Assembly (NCBI GenBank): GCA_937951625.1
Contig: CALFBP010000018.1
Span: forward strand, 1-64,000
DNA: 64,000 bases
DNA from: an uncultured Thermoguttaceae bacterium
GTDB lineage: Bacteria > Planctomycetota > Planctomycetia > Pirellulales > Thermoguttaceae
Direction: 5' to 3'
In this document: piece by piece, positions 50,472 to 60,650 of the stretch
Numbering within the stretch: position 1 is the stretch's first letter
How the letters are laid out: each line of letters starts with the position of its first letter
The notes under the pieces: model-generated
Database searches by the model: none
What the model saw: the letters and a program-made list of their open reading frames with translations, nothing else
Told to the model about the DNA's origin: nothing
Position numbers and translations under genes: made by a program

Positions 50472-51059
50472 ATGAGCGTATTGGTTGCCCGCGAAGCCCC
50501 TGATTTTTGCGCCAAGGCGGTGATGCCGGATGGGTCTTTCAAGGACATCTCGTTGAAGGATTACCGCGGCAAGTATGTGGTGTTGTTTTTCTATCCCCTG
50601 GACTTCACGTTTGTATGCCCCACGGAGATCATCGCGTTTTCCGAGGCCGCCCCGCAATTTGAGGCCCTCGGGGTTCAGTTGCTTGGTTGCAGCGTGGATA
50701 GCCACTACACGCATCTTGCTTGGCGCAACACACCGCGCAAAGAGGGCGGATTGGGCGACATCCGCTATCCGCTGATTGCTGATCTGGACAAGAAGATCGC
50801 TCAAGCCTACGACGTGCTCCTGCCCGCGGGCATTGCCCTGCGTGGCTTGTTCCTCATCGACAAGCAAGGCGTCGTGCGGCACCAAGTGGTCAACGACCTG
50901 CCGCTAGGGCGCAGCGTGGACGAGGCCTTGCGCTTGGTCAAGGCCCTCCAATTCGTGGAGACTCATGGCGAGGTTTGCCCGGCCAACTGGAAAGAGGGGT
51001 CGCTGACCATCAAGCCCGATCCCAAAGAAAGCAAGGCTTTCTTCAGCAAGGCGTATTGA
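50472..51059 (+). CDS. 2-Cys peroxiredoxin, AhpC/Prx1 type (195 aa)
   Basis: ATG 50472 with GAGGAGG about 9 bases upstream. Peroxidatic Cys49 in '[12 protein letters not shown]', with the catalytic Thr/Pro context and Arg further on, and resolving Cys169 in 'GEVCPANW'. The C-terminal 'FFSKAY' corresponds to the YF-type helix of typical 2-Cys enzymes. It reduces peroxides in the cytoplasm with an external thiol donor. No AhpF or reductase is adjacent. Length is standard. Confidence 0.95.
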   Translation: MSVLVAREAPDFCAKAVMPDGSFKDISLKDYRGKYVVLFFYPLDFTFVCPTEIIAFSEAAPQFEALGVQLLGCSVDSHYTHLAWRNTPRKEGGLGDIRYPLIADLDKKIAQAYDVLLPAGIALRGLFLIDKQGVVRHQVVNDLPLGRSVDEALRLVKALQFVETHGEVCPANWKEGSLTIKPDPKESKAFFSKAY

Positions 51060-51104
51060 GGCGTAGGCACTCGAGAGGAGTGCTTGGAACGAAAGTTTTC
51101 TGCA

Positions 51105-51138
51105 AGCCCCCCTCTTCCAGTAAGACGGAAAGGGGGGC
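51105..51138 (+). terminator. Terminator between peroxiredoxin and TolC-type genes
   Basis: GCCCCCCTCTTCC and GGAAAGGGGGGC pair over ~11 bp with one bulge, loop AGTAAGAC. A second 6-bp hairpin (GCACTC/GAGTGC) lies at 51066-51082. As a strong inverted repeat between convergent genes it may stop both transcripts, although no long T-tract follows. Confidence 0.55.
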
Positions 51139-51152
51139 GGCTTCGTTGAGCC

Positions 51153-52544
51153 TCAGCGCGTGGGTGGCCAATCTTCCTCAAGCAACAGGCCCGCGATCTC
51201 GCTGGCAGCAAGCCAGAGTTCGGTCAAGGCCCGGACGTATTCAAGTTTCGCCTCTGCCAGGGCCCTTTGGGACTGAAGGACGCGGAGGTACTCGAACTGA
51301 CCACCCTGAAAGGCCTGTAAGGCAAGTTCATACGCCTCGGTGGCGTCGCGAAGGATGGAGTCTCGATACCGTTCGGCCCGCTCCCGGGTTGCGGTGTATT
51401 GGCCGAAGGCCGTGGCCAGGCGAGCGTGGAGTAGGTTTTGCACATGCTCCACCTCTGCGGCGGCACGCCCAACCTCCGCGGCTGCGGCCTGAATGTTGCC
51501 TTGGTTGCGATTGAATACGGGTAGGGGTAAGCTCGCACGGAACACCCATTGGTCTTGCCGCTCCACGTTGTCCCGCTCGTAGCCGCTGCCGAAAGTCACG
51601 TTGGGGATCGGTTCCACACGCGCGCGGCGGAGCGCCCATTGGGCTTTCGCAACACCAACTCGCGCGGCGTTCACGTCGGGGTGGTGCTCCAGGATTTCGC
51701 GGACCGCGGCATCGAATTGATAGTCGGGCCAGGGCCCTTCGAGCGTCCCCACGACGAGCGAATCGGGCAGATCGGGGGTTCCCAACGTAGCTGCCAGACG
51801 CCGCCAGGCGGCGAGGCGTTCCTGCCGGGCGGCATCCAGCTCCGCTCGAAACCGGTTCAGCTCCACTCGCATTTGAATCAGGTCCAAGTGGGCTGCCTGG
51901 CGTCCCTTGACAAGGGTTTCGGTGGTCTGGGTCGCCTTGCTCGCCAGATCGAAGAGTTCGGAGTAGATTTCGACGCGGCGCTGGGCGGCCAGCACCTCGA
52001 AATAGCCGCGGCGGATGGCAGTCAGTAGCACGAACCGCTGGGCCAAGAGTTGCCATCGGCTCTGATCCGCATCGTGGAGTCCGACTTGCCGGTCCAGCCG
52101 CAGTTTCCTGGCCGTCACGACTTCCTGGGTGATAATCGGGGCGGTGATGAAGCCACCGGGCCCGCTGCGGCCCCCGAGCTCTGAACCCTCGGCTGACACG
52201 GTGGGGTTCGGGTAGAGGCCAGCTTGCAAGGCTCGTCCGACCGCCGCATCTACCCGAAGGCCCGCTTGCCGCAGCTCGGGATTGTTCTCCAAACCGATTT
52301 GGATCAGTTCTGCGAGCCCAACGCCATGCGTGGGGGCCTGGGTAGTTCTTAGAAGTTCTACCTGCCGGGGGGGTGAGGAACTCCTGGACAATTGCGGGTC
52401 GATCACCGGAGGGGTGTTGCTGGCCGGCAGTTCGGGCATCGGAGCCGAAGGGACCTGGGCAAGCCCCCTCTCGCTGGGAACGAATAGCAAGAGGGCTGCG
52501 GCGAGCGCCTTCGCCAAGTCGGGTACACACTTCCAATGTAGCAT
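51153..52544 (-). CDS. TolC-family outer-membrane efflux protein (463 aa)
   Basis: ATG 52544 is preferred: GGAGGGG is 5 bases upstream, and it starts a signal peptide (LAKALAAALLLFVPSERGLA). The TolC/CusC pattern of long helices with periodic Asn/Gly turns follows twice: 'IGLENNPELRQAGLRVDAAV', 'LPLPVFNRNQGNIQAAAAEV' and the second-half copy 'EHHPDVNAARVGVAKAQWAL'. It should form the trimeric outer-membrane duct. It is the last gene of the minus-strand efflux operon, 175 bases after permease 2. Confidence 0.88.
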   Translation of the reverse strand: MLHWKCVPDLAKALAAALLLFVPSERGLAQVPSAPMPELPASNTPPVIDPQLSRSSSPPRQVELLRTTQAPTHGVGLAELIQIGLENNPELRQAGLRVDAAVGRALQAGLYPNPTVSAEGSELGGRSGPGGFITAPIITQEVVTARKLRLDRQVGLHDADQSRWQLLAQRFVLLTAIRRGYFEVLAAQRRVEIYSELFDLASKATQTTETLVKGRQAAHLDLIQMRVELNRFRAELDAARQERLAAWRRLAATLGTPDLPDSLVVGTLEGPWPDYQFDAAVREILEHHPDVNAARVGVAKAQWALRRARVEPIPNVTFGSGYERDNVERQDQWVFRASLPLPVFNRNQGNIQAAAAEVGRAAAEVEHVQNLLHARLATAFGQYTATRERAERYRDSILRDATEAYELALQAFQGGQFEYLRVLQSQRALAEAKLEYVRALTELWLAASEIAGLLLEEDWPPTR

Positions 52545-52719
52545 GAATGCCCCCTCCATGGACCTAAGCAAGGCCAACTTTTTCAAGTGGCCGCAATCCT
52601 TTTTGTCGGCTCCGCGTGATCAATCATTTCCGCCTAATGTACCCATGAGAGAGGCGGCACCCGAGAATAAATTCCCTCCTCACCCTTGATCTTGCTTGCC
52701 CGGCTGATGCCTTGAAGAA

Positions 52720-53862
52720 TCACGCCCCCCGGAGCGAGGCCACGATGTCGGCCCGGGCCGCCTGCAAGGCAGGCATGAAGCCGGCCAGAATGCCCACGGT
52801 CGCCGAAACGCCCAGGCCCAAAGCCGCCAAAGTGGGCGAGGCGGCAAACGTGATGTTGATTCCTTCGGTGGCGATGGCCAGCCCACTCCACTGCAACGTG
52901 GCTAGCGCGGCCCCGACGCCAAGCACGCCGCCGGCTGCGCTGAGGATCAGGCTTTCGACCAGCACCAGGGCGAAAATCTGGTAGCTCGTCAGCCCGAGCG
53001 TTTGCAAGACCGCGTGTTCGCGGACCCGGTCCTGCACGGACATCATCGTGGTTGTAGAGACCAAGGTGAGGACGAGGATGACGCAGGCATAGCCGAGATA
53101 GTTGGTAAAGCCGATCATTTCGCCGAGATCGCCGACGGCAAAGGCTTCAAACACCCCTTTGCCGCGGGTATCGGTTTGCACGCGGTCGGCCTGGAAGGCG
53201 GCGTCGATGTTCTTGGCCACTTCCACCGGGTCTGCTCCGTCGGCCACCTTGACCTCGAATTGCGTGACCATCCCCACGGAATTTTGGCCGGGAGCGTATT
53301 GCAGGAATTCCAGTTGCGTGTAGATCATGTTTTCTTCCACGGGCGAGGGCGACGAGAAAATCCCGACCACGCTGACCGTGATCTGGCCGACGGTGAACTT
53401 GTCGCCGGTTTTCAGCCCGCGCCGCGAGGCCACGGTCTTTCCCACCAGGGCTGCGTCGCGCTGGCGCTCGAAGGCCGCGAAATCGCCCGAGATCAGCGAC
53501 AGGTTGCGGTACGAGCGCAGCTTTTGCGGCGGCACGCCGTGGAACACGATCAGGTCGATCGTGGCCCCGCAATTGTTCATGAAGACTTTGACGGGCAAGT
53601 AGTCGGCGACGCCCGGGATCTTGGCGATGACCCTGCCGTAGTCCTCAGGTAAACGGCTGGTCTCTGGGCAAAAGCGGTAGCGTTGGAAGACGATGAGCGA
53701 GCGGTCGCTGTCCTTGTTCTGGCTGAGTTTTTGCATACCCTCCTGGATGCCGCTCACGAAGGCGAAGACAAACAAGGCCACGGCCGTTCCGCTCAGCGTC
53801 AACAGCGAGCGCGTGCGGTGGCCCCAGAGGGTTTTCACGACGTAGGGGAGGAACTTGTACAT
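52720..53862 (-). CDS. ABC transporter permease 2, FtsX/MacB type (380 aa)
   Basis: ATG 53862, two bases after the ATPase stop. The FtsX topology is clear: helix 1 (~22-42, LLTLSGTAVALFVFAFVSG), a ~200-residue extracytoplasmic domain, and three C-terminal helices (~257-275, ~305-330 and ~345-370) with 'MMSVQDRVREHAVLQTLGLT', the usual coupling region contacting the ATPase. The protein lacks an ATPase of its own, unlike full MacB. With permease 1 it may build a heterodimer. Confidence 0.9.
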   Translation of the reverse strand: MYKFLPYVVKTLWGHRTRSLLTLSGTAVALFVFAFVSGIQEGMQKLSQNKDSDRSLIVFQRYRFCPETSRLPEDYGRVIAKIPGVADYLPVKVFMNNCGATIDLIVFHGVPPQKLRSYRNLSLISGDFAAFERQRDAALVGKTVASRRGLKTGDKFTVGQITVSVVGIFSSPSPVEENMIYTQLEFLQYAPGQNSVGMVTQFEVKVADGADPVEVAKNIDAAFQADRVQTDTRGKGVFEAFAVGDLGEMIGFTNYLGYACVILVLTLVSTTTMMSVQDRVREHAVLQTLGLTSYQIFALVLVESLILSAAGGVLGVGAALATLQWSGLAIATEGINITFAASPTLAALGLGVSATVGILAGFMPALQAARADIVASLRGA

Positions 53863-53864
53863 GG

Positions 53865-54575
53865 CTAAGCCCTCGCCTTTTCACGAACGTGCAAATGATG
53901 GTCTCTGTCGAGCAGCTTGCCCTTTTCCAAACGCAGTCGGCGGCGGGCGATGGCGGCGGTCTTGGGATCGTGCGTCACCACGAGGAATGTTGTTCCCAAC
54001 TCTTGGTTCAATCGTTGCATCAACTCCAGAATCTGTTCCGTGCTTTGGGCATCGAGGTCGCCCGTGGGCTCGTCGGCCACGACGAGGACGGGGTCGGCGA
54101 CAATCGCGCGGGCAATGCCGACTCGCTGCTCCTGGCCGCCGGAGAGTTGGCGCGGGTAATGCTCGGCCCGATCCAATAGACCGACGGCTTCCAAGGCGAG
54201 CATGACCCGCTTGCGCCGTTCCGCCTTGGAAAAGGGGAGCAGCAGCAGCGGCATTTCCACGTTTTCATAGGCCGTCAGCACGGGGATCAAATTGTGCGTT
54301 TGGAAGATGTAGCCGATGTTCGCGGCCCGCCAGTGGGCCATTTTTGTCCGCGATAGCTTGGTAATCTCAGTGCCGTTGACAATGATCGTGCCTGAAGTCG
54401 GCTTGTCGATGCCCGCGATCAGGTTCAACAGCGTGCTCTTGCCCGAGCCGCTGGCCCCCATCAGCGACACGAAGTCGTGGCGCTCGATTTGCAAGCACAC
54501 CTCGTCGAGCGGCCTGATCGTGTGCTCGCCCTTGCGAAACTCTTTGGTCACGTTGACGACTTCCACCAGCGCCAT
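53865..54575 (-). CDS. ABC transporter ATP-binding protein, LolD/MacB type (236 aa)
   Basis: ATG 54575 is preferred because AGGAG lies 9 bases upstream; an in-frame GTG three codons earlier is unlikely. Walker [10 protein letters not shown] (40-48), Q-loop '[19 protein letters not shown]', signature LSGGQ (144-148), Walker B VLVVADEP (163-170) and 'VTHDP'. It energises the two FtsX-type permeases. Its gene lies between the membrane-fusion protein and permease 2. Confidence 0.95.
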   Translation of the reverse strand: MALVEVVNVTKEFRKGEHTIRPLDEVCLQIERHDFVSLMGASGSGKSTLLNLIAGIDKPTSGTIIVNGTEITKLSRTKMAHWRAANIGYIFQTHNLIPVLTAYENVEMPLLLLPFSKAERRKRVMLALEAVGLLDRAEHYPRQLSGGQEQRVGIARAIVADPVLVVADEPTGDLDAQSTEQILELMQRLNQELGTTFLVVTHDPKTAAIARRRLRLEKGKLLDRDHHLHVREKARA

Positions 54576-54643
54576 GATCTGCACTCCTGTTGGTTTCCTG
54601 CGGGACGCGAGGGCACGCGGGGTGACTCCGCCAAGTCCTAGGA

Positions 54644-56350
54644 CTAGCTGCCCGCAGCTTCTCCCACGATGACCCGCTTGATCTTTTTCGAGGGTCCGCG
54701 TTTCGCCGTGAGTTCGACTCCCTGCGTCGTGTCTTCACCGGTCACGGTGATTCGAGCACCGTCTTTGAGGCCCTCGCGGCCGCCAACGATGAGCTTGTCC
54801 AATTCGTTCAGCCCTTCGAGGACTTCGACGAGGTCGCCTGGTCCGGTGCGCTCGCCGATCTTTATCGAACGCAGCCGCGCCCTTCCCGCCAGTTGATCCG
54901 CCAGCCAGACGCGGCTGCCGCCCTCGCCGCTTTCCACCAACGATCCGGGGATAAGCAACCGGAATTGTTCGGTGGGTTTGGTTTCAGAGCCGGCCTCGGG
55001 CCCTGCTAGGTAGGTGCAGCGGGTGAGCATATCGGGGCGGAGGTCGGGCGGCGGGTTTTTGATCGCCACTTTGACATCCAGGGTGTTTTTCTGGAGGTCG
55101 GTGTAGGCGGTCTTGTAGAGCACCTCGCCCTCCAGCCCACCGGGCACGGCCTCGGTCTCGATTTTGACCGGCTGACCAGGCCGCACGCGCGGCACCTGGT
55201 CCAAGGGGACGTCGGTTCGCAGTTGCAGCATGTTGGGGTCGTAGAGCGTGACGATGGTGCTCGAGTCTTCCATCGAGTGGGGAGACAGCCCGGAAACACG
55301 CCGCCCGGGCCGAGCCACCAGACGCAGCACCCGGCCCTCCTGCGGCGCCCGCACCACCATCCGCTCCAGGCGGAGCTTGGCGGTGTCCACGGCGTTTTGG
55401 GCTTGGCGCAGGAGGGCCTCGGCCGCCTGGACCTCCGCCTCTCCCTCGTCGACTGCCCGATGCTCTTCGATCAACAGGTCCCGTTGTCGTTGCAGCGTGC
55501 CGCGTCGGGCCTCGAGGGCCGCGACCTCGGCTTGAAGCTTCTCGGACCTGGCTTTCAACTCGCGAACCGTCGCCGCGGCGGTTTGTAGATCGCTTTGCGC
55601 CTGGTCGATGGCCCGCTGCGACAAGGCCGCGCGGGCCGCCATCTTTCCCTCCAAGTCGAGACGGCAGAATTGCTCTCGGGCTTCGGCGGCGGCGAGTTGC
55701 TCGGGCAGCGTGGCCAGTTCGGTCTTGGCCTTGGCCAGTAACGCCTCCGCCTCGGCGAGGGGGGCGTCAAGATGGACCGGGTTTTCCAGGCGACGACGCG
55801 CGGCAGTCAATTTGGCTCGGGCCCGATTCAGTTCAGCCTCTCGAAGTCGCAGTTCTGCTTCGGCCCGCTCCAGGTCCAAGCGGGCGTCGACTTGGATCAG
55901 GGTGGCCACCGGCTCGCCTGCCTTGACCGCCTGGCCCTCGACGACCAAGAGCTGTTCGACCACACCTTCGGCGAGGGCCGTGACCACGATGGGCGTCGGC
56001 CGCGGCTCGACCCACCCGGCGCATTGGAACAGAGGTGTGCCGGCCTGCCGCACTTCGGAGCGGGCGGTGAGCACCGGCATCACCGTCACCGCCCGCGATG
56101 GCAAAAGACTCGCCCGCGCCGACCAGCCGATCAAACCGCAGAACCCCACCAACAACGCGCCGGGGAGAAGGTAACGGGTCACCAAGTGCGACCGGTGTTT
56201 AAGGCCCACGGCAGAACCCTTTACCTCCCCCGTCCCACGATCGACGGCGAGTTGCCGAAGATCCAGACGCGAAGCCGTGGCAACGCTTGGCTTCACCGAC
56301 GCGCCATCGTCGTCGGGTGGGTGTTGGATGGAATCCAGATGGGGTTTCAT
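54644..56350 (-). CDS. Periplasmic adaptor (membrane-fusion protein, HlyD/MacA type, 568 aa)
   Basis: ATG 56350. An N-terminal cytoplasmic segment (~55 residues) and one anchor helix (~61-77, [17 protein letters not shown]) precede the first lipoyl half ('[20 protein letters not shown]'), a long coiled coil (~155-310, many Glu/Ala/Leu/Arg), the second lipoyl half and beta-barrel '[20 protein letters not shown]', and a C-terminal membrane-proximal domain. It links the permeases to the TolC-type duct. The long coiled coil is at the upper end for MacA-like proteins. Most residues fit the family pattern. Confidence 0.9.
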   Translation of the reverse strand: MKPHLDSIQHPPDDDGASVKPSVATASRLDLRQLAVDRGTGEVKGSAVGLKHRSHLVTRYLLPGALLVGFCGLIGWSARASLLPSRAVTVMPVLTARSEVRQAGTPLFQCAGWVEPRPTPIVVTALAEGVVEQLLVVEGQAVKAGEPVATLIQVDARLDLERAEAELRLREAELNRARAKLTAARRRLENPVHLDAPLAEAEALLAKAKTELATLPEQLAAAEAREQFCRLDLEGKMAARAALSQRAIDQAQSDLQTAAATVRELKARSEKLQAEVAALEARRGTLQRQRDLLIEEHRAVDEGEAEVQAAEALLRQAQNAVDTAKLRLERMVVRAPQEGRVLRLVARPGRRVSGLSPHSMEDSSTIVTLYDPNMLQLRTDVPLDQVPRVRPGQPVKIETEAVPGGLEGEVLYKTAYTDLQKNTLDVKVAIKNPPPDLRPDMLTRCTYLAGPEAGSETKPTEQFRLLIPGSLVESGEGGSRVWLADQLAGRARLRSIKIGERTGPGDLVEVLEGLNELDKLIVGGREGLKDGARITVTGEDTTQGVELTAKRGPSKKIKRVIVGEAAGS

Positions 56351-56409
56351 CTTCCTTCATCTCCTGGCGGACGCTGTTTCGCCCTTTGGCGGAACGATCC
56401 CCAAGCAAT

Positions 56410-56991
56410 TCATTTCGACGTCCGGAATCCCGTGTTGAATACTGCGAGTTTCGTGGGATTTTCGGTGTATCCGCGGTTGTATAAGCCGCTGGCCGCGATG
56501 GCGTTCACCGCTCCGTCTTCGCTGCACTCCAGGCGGCCGCGAACCACGACCACGCACCCTTCTTTGATGCCCAACAGCTCGCGAGCGTCTTTGGGGATCG
56601 TCTTGCCGTTGTCGTCCACGAACTTCACCATGATCAAGTTCGGCAGCAGGGCGTCCTTGGACAGGCAACAGAACGAATAGGGCTTCTCGGTGCATTCCAG
56701 GGGCGGCATCGAGAGGTCGACCATCGTGAACGCCGCCCGACCTTGAACGATCGGCGTTTCGCTGCCACCGATCCAACCAGCGACGACGACCTCCTCGCCG
56801 TCTTTGCCATGCTTGCGGACTTCGGCCACGTTCTTGGGGCTGGCCGGCTCTTCGCTCAACACGAACGCCGGGTCCGGCGCCGCGGAAGGCGCCCGCGCCG
56901 AGGAGGTGGGGGTGGCTGTGGAAGCGCCGCCGCAGCCCGACAAAAGGAACCATGGAGAAACGGCTAAAGCAATCGTCGCAATGCGAATCAT
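56410..56991 (-). CDS. Lipoprotein with OB-like fold in the efflux operon (193 aa)
   Basis: ATG 56991 with AAAGGAG 7 bases upstream. Leader and lipobox LLSGC (Cys ~20) mark a lipoprotein. After an Ala/Ser/Pro linker comes a compact domain: 'EVVVAGWIGG', 'AAFTMVDLSMPP', two Cys pairs ('LECTEKPYSFCC'), 'LIMVKFVDDNGKTIPKDARE' and 'GCVVVVRGRLEC', which reads like an OB-fold of strands. It lies between permease 1 and the adaptor, so it may be a subunit or ligand of the efflux complex. No family match known to me. Confidence 0.7.
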   Translation of the reverse strand: MIRIATIALAVSPWFLLSGCGGASTATPTSSARAPSAAPDPAFVLSEEPASPKNVAEVRKHGKDGEEVVVAGWIGGSETPIVQGRAAFTMVDLSMPPLECTEKPYSFCCLSKDALLPNLIMVKFVDDNGKTIPKDARELLGIKEGCVVVVRGRLECSEDGAVNAIAASGLYNRGYTENPTKLAVFNTGFRTSK

Positions 56992-57022
56992 CCCTCACTC
57001 CTTTCCTGGCATCCGAACACAC

Positions 57023-58192
57023 CTAGAGCGCTTTCAAACTGTCGCAAATCGACATCCGCATGGCGCGGATGGCCGGGGGCAGCGCTCCTAAGACCCCCAG
57101 CAGTAGTCCTACACCGCATCCGATCAACACCGCCGTGTTATCGATCCTCAACGTGAAGGCGCCCATCGTGAATCGAAATGCCGCACCATCGATCCACACC
57201 ATGGCTAGCGCCGCCGCCAATAGCGAAGCCGCCGCGGCCAACAAGGCCCCTTCCTGGATCAGACTGACCAAAATGGCCTGACGCGTGTAGCCCAAGGTCT
57301 GAAGCATGGCCAATTCGCGGATGCGACCCAGCACGTTGCCATACATGGTATTCAGCCCCGCGAACACGCCCGCCCCTGCCACGAGGAGCATCACGATCCA
57401 GGCCAGCATCCGCACGGGTCGATAATGGGCTTGGAGGTTTTCGTAATAGTAGGTCTCCGGCGTGGCTTGGAGTTCCAGATCCAAGCGTTCTTTGCAGAAC
57501 TCGTCGATCGCGCCGAAATCGGCTCCTGGCCCTAGCGTGATTGCCACGAGGCTGATGTCCTGGCGTTTCAGGGCTTGCTGGAACTCCTCCAGCGGCCCCC
57601 AGATTTCCGATTCCAGGGCGGAGCCGACGGCCGCAAACATCCCGCTGATCCGCCAGTCTTGGCCTTCGATCTTGATGCTCTGGCCGACTGCCAGCATTTC
57701 CGCTGGTCGGCCGAGCTTGGTGGACGCCAGCCGACCCACCATGACCTCCCCCGTTCGTGGCCAACGGCCTTCGACAAGCTGCACTTGCCTCCGCACCAGA
57801 ATGGCCGATGGCGTCACGCCGCGAATCAGCCCCAACGTCCCCTCTTCGTCGCCCTGAGTGTTCACTTGGGTGGCGAGGTAAAGCTCGGGGGAAGCGTAGG
57901 TCATCCCATAGCGCCGCTGCACCCCTTCCAGGCTGGCCGAGAGCAGGGCGAGCGATCGGGCGGGAATCGACGAGCTTTCCATGTTCTCGCCGCCGCCGAT
58001 GGAATGAATCAGAATCACACGTGGGTCGCCGCTGACGGCGAGCGAAGTCTCCAGCCCGCGGATGAATCCCACCACCACAAACACCAACAGCACCACTAAG
58101 GCCAGTCCGCTCAACGTCAGCAGGGTGCGGCCCGGCCGGCGAAACAGATTCCGAACGCCGTATTCCCAAGGCAGTAACCGAAGCCGAAACAT
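57023..58192 (-). CDS. ABC transporter permease 1, FtsX/MacB type (389 aa)
   Basis: ATG 58192; upstream frame extension looks non-coding. FtsX layout: helix 1 (~20-45, [20 protein letters not shown]), extracytoplasmic domain (~50-250) with '[17 protein letters not shown]' and three C-terminal helices, with '[18 protein letters not shown]' as the ATPase-coupling segment. It is the first gene of the operon. It shares the plan but not close sequence with permease 2, so the pair is probably an old duplication. Confidence 0.9.
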   Translation of the reverse strand: MFRLRLLPWEYGVRNLFRRPGRTLLTLSGLALVVLLVFVVVGFIRGLETSLAVSGDPRVILIHSIGGGENMESSSIPARSLALLSASLEGVQRRYGMTYASPELYLATQVNTQGDEEGTLGLIRGVTPSAILVRRQVQLVEGRWPRTGEVMVGRLASTKLGRPAEMLAVGQSIKIEGQDWRISGMFAAVGSALESEIWGPLEEFQQALKRQDISLVAITLGPGADFGAIDEFCKERLDLELQATPETYYYENLQAHYRPVRMLAWIVMLLVAGAGVFAGLNTMYGNVLGRIRELAMLQTLGYTRQAILVSLIQEGALLAAAASLLAAALAMVWIDGAAFRFTMGAFTLRIDNTAVLIGCGVGLLLGVLGALPPAIRAMRMSICDSLKAL

Positions 58193-59288
58193 GAACAACA
58201 ACACCTCATCGCAGGAGACAGACGCGGACACCAAGCCAGCCCCGACTAGGGTCATTCGGGGTGGCGAGCCCTCGACCGCGCGACCCTATCGCTGCGGCAG
58301 GCGATAACGGAGCCGTGGGCGATTCCGAGATAGAAAGGCCTCGCCACGCATCCTTACCGCGCACACTTCGAGCGCGGCAAAACCGATCAACCCATCGGGG
58401 GACGGATCAATTCGCCGAGATGCGGCTCCCAAAGATGCGGCGACGCGTCAGCGCCGACTCGCCCAGAACAATTGAGAGGTTGCACTGAGACGGGAGGGGT
58501 GAAGCAAAAAGCAATCACCCCGGTACTGCACAACCAACACTGGATCGGACAATTTTGTCCCCGTGGGCACGAGGGGCAATCCCCACCTTCCAGAGGGTAG
58601 CTACAAGGTGCGGTCCGACAGGACTTTTCCGCCCCAGGTCCAGCGGAACGACACAGGACCTGACCTTGCTTCTCTACGGGCCTATCTGAATCCCAAGCCA
58701 CCGAAGCTCGCAGCCAGCACTTTTGGCAACATGCCTGGTCGGTTTCCCGCCAAGACAGGGTACCACGCCAAAAATCCACCCTGGTGGCGGGAGAGGTTGC
58801 GGCGAAATAACCCACTAGGCACGCCGCAATCACCAAGCGTTGGCCCAAGGATCGCATGGAAAGAACAAAAAGTTTGATTGGGTAGTCTATGAGCATTATA
58901 CGGCTTGTTCCTTTATCGGTCCACAGACGGATCAAGCTGAAGTAGACCGATTAAAAGCAAGCTAGTTTTTCCGCAGTGGCTACGCGACATACTCACATAG
59001 GTGGATTATAACTACACTCGAAAGGTTATTTCTCGCGCCGAGCGGCCTACATGAATCCGAATTAGTTTGCGCAATTTGTGACCTTTCAACTTCTCGACTC
59101 GTTTCCAGAGGAGATGTAGCCGGTTTCTGAGAAGCCACTTTGTTCAACCAGCAATCGATAGAAGGGCCGATGTCTAAAGAGCCTTGTTTCGGTCGACTGT
59201 TGTGTAATACGATGGACGAGCCTGGCGGATCGCAACAGATCCTAGGGTGAGGCGAGAAAATTCAGAGAAGTTGGCGAAACCCGGGAAC
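58193..59288. other. 1.1-kb intergenic region
   Basis: Between the efflux operon (minus, start at 58192) and the sulfotransferase (plus). The largest frame is minus 58387-58935 (182 codons from a TTG), rich in Cys (CCQKCW, CPSCPRGQNC). It lacks an SD-backed start and a domain, so I do not call it. No repeats, RNA or transposon parts recognised. The operon promoter must be in here. Confidence 0.4.
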
Positions 59289-60488
59289 ATGAAAAAAGAA
59301 TCGTCGCCGAAAATGATTGCCTCGGCTGGGGGCTACAAGGACCGGGCCTGGTTTCTTCGTTTTTGGAACGGCATGCCGTTTTCCGTGTGGTTGTCGCTGA
59401 TGCTCCGCAACCGATTTCAAGTGGGCCCGTGGCGGATCGGCATGGCCGTGATGATGGTGCTGAGTTCGCTGGTCAACAGCCTTTTAGGGGCATTGCAGCA
59501 ATTGCTTTGGGGCCGCAAGATTGCCCAGACCCAGATACAGCAGCATCCGATTTTCATCGTGGGGCATTGGCGGACGGGAACGACGCTTTTGCATGAGCTG
59601 TTGGTTCTGGACCGCCGCCATACCTATCCGGGGAATTATGCGTGTTTTGCGCCGGGCCATTTTTTACTGTCACGGCGATTTCTGGCGCCGGTATTGCGAT
59701 TCCTTTTTCCCAATCGCCGGCCTATCGACAACATGGAGTTGACCTGGGACAGCCCCCAGGAGGACGAGTTCGCGATGTGCAATCTGGGGGCGCGTTCCCC
59801 TTACTTGACCATGGCGTTCCCCAATCGTCCGCCGCAGGATCAGGAGTACCTTACCCTGGAGAGTTTGCCCCCCCAGGATGTGCAGCGGTGGAAGGACACC
59901 TTCCTGTGGTTTTTGAAGTGCATCACTTTTCGCGAGCCGAAGCGGATCGTGCTCAAGTCACCGCCGCACACGGCGCGGATCAAGGTCCTGCTGGAGATTT
60001 TTCCAGAAGCGAAGTTCGTTCACATCGTACGCGACCCCTATGTGGTATTTCCCTCGACGGTGAGCCTATGGAGGCGTCTTTATAAGGACGAAGGTTTTCA
60101 GACGCCACGCTACGAAGGATTGGAAGAGCACGTCTTCGAAACGCTCGTGCGGATGTACGAATCGTTCGAGCGCGATCGGACCTTGATTCCGCCTGGGCAT
60201 TTTTGCGAGATCCGCTATGAGGACTTGGTGGCCGATCCGATAGGGCAGATGCGGCGAGTTTACGAAGAACTTGGCTTGGGCGGCTTCGACGAAGTCCGGC
60301 CGGAGATCGAAAAACACATGCAGGCCAAGGCCGGTTACAAAAAAAACCGGTATGAAATCTCGCCCGAACTGCGAGAGGAAATCGCCCGCCGTTGGAACAA
60401 GTACCTCGTCAAGTACGGCTATGGAGTAAGCGAAAAGCAAGCTGCCGGCGAGAAAGCGGAGACGATCGGGCAGAGTGTGATCCAATAA
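59289..60488 (+). CDS. Sulfotransferase family protein (399 aa)
   Basis: ATG 59289 is preferred to a GTG 14 codons upstream; ribosome-binding site weak. The PAPS 5'-phosphosulfate loop is GHWRTGTTLL (~92-101), and the 3'-phosphate region is 'FVHIVRDPYVVFPST' (~245-260). 'CEIRYEDLVADPIGQMRRVY' is a typical late motif. Hydrophobic residues ~45-75 form one membrane segment (MAVMMVLSSLVNSLLGALQ), suggesting membrane anchoring. It transfers sulfate from PAPS to a sugar or lipid acceptor, which is not identified. Convergent with the next gene. Confidence 0.88.
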   Translation: MKKESSPKMIASAGGYKDRAWFLRFWNGMPFSVWLSLMLRNRFQVGPWRIGMAVMMVLSSLVNSLLGALQQLLWGRKIAQTQIQQHPIFIVGHWRTGTTLLHELLVLDRRHTYPGNYACFAPGHFLLSRRFLAPVLRFLFPNRRPIDNMELTWDSPQEDEFAMCNLGARSPYLTMAFPNRPPQDQEYLTLESLPPQDVQRWKDTFLWFLKCITFREPKRIVLKSPPHTARIKVLLEIFPEAKFVHIVRDPYVVFPSTVSLWRRLYKDEGFQTPRYEGLEEHVFETLVRMYESFERDRTLIPPGHFCEIRYEDLVADPIGQMRRVYEELGLGGFDEVRPEIEKHMQAKAGYKKNRYEISPELREEIARRWNKYLVKYGYGVSEKQAAGEKAETIGQSVIQ

Positions 60489-60650
60489 TGGCGGAGCCGC
60501 ATGGCCGTCGCGCGTCGGCGGTCCGTTTGACTACCCTTGTCATACCGTTCGCGACGCTGTCGGGACGCCGCCGCACCGAATCGTTCACGGCGCACCGATG
60601 GGACCTGCCTCGGCAAAAGCCTCAGCCCGGGGAACAGCGCTGGATGGCGA

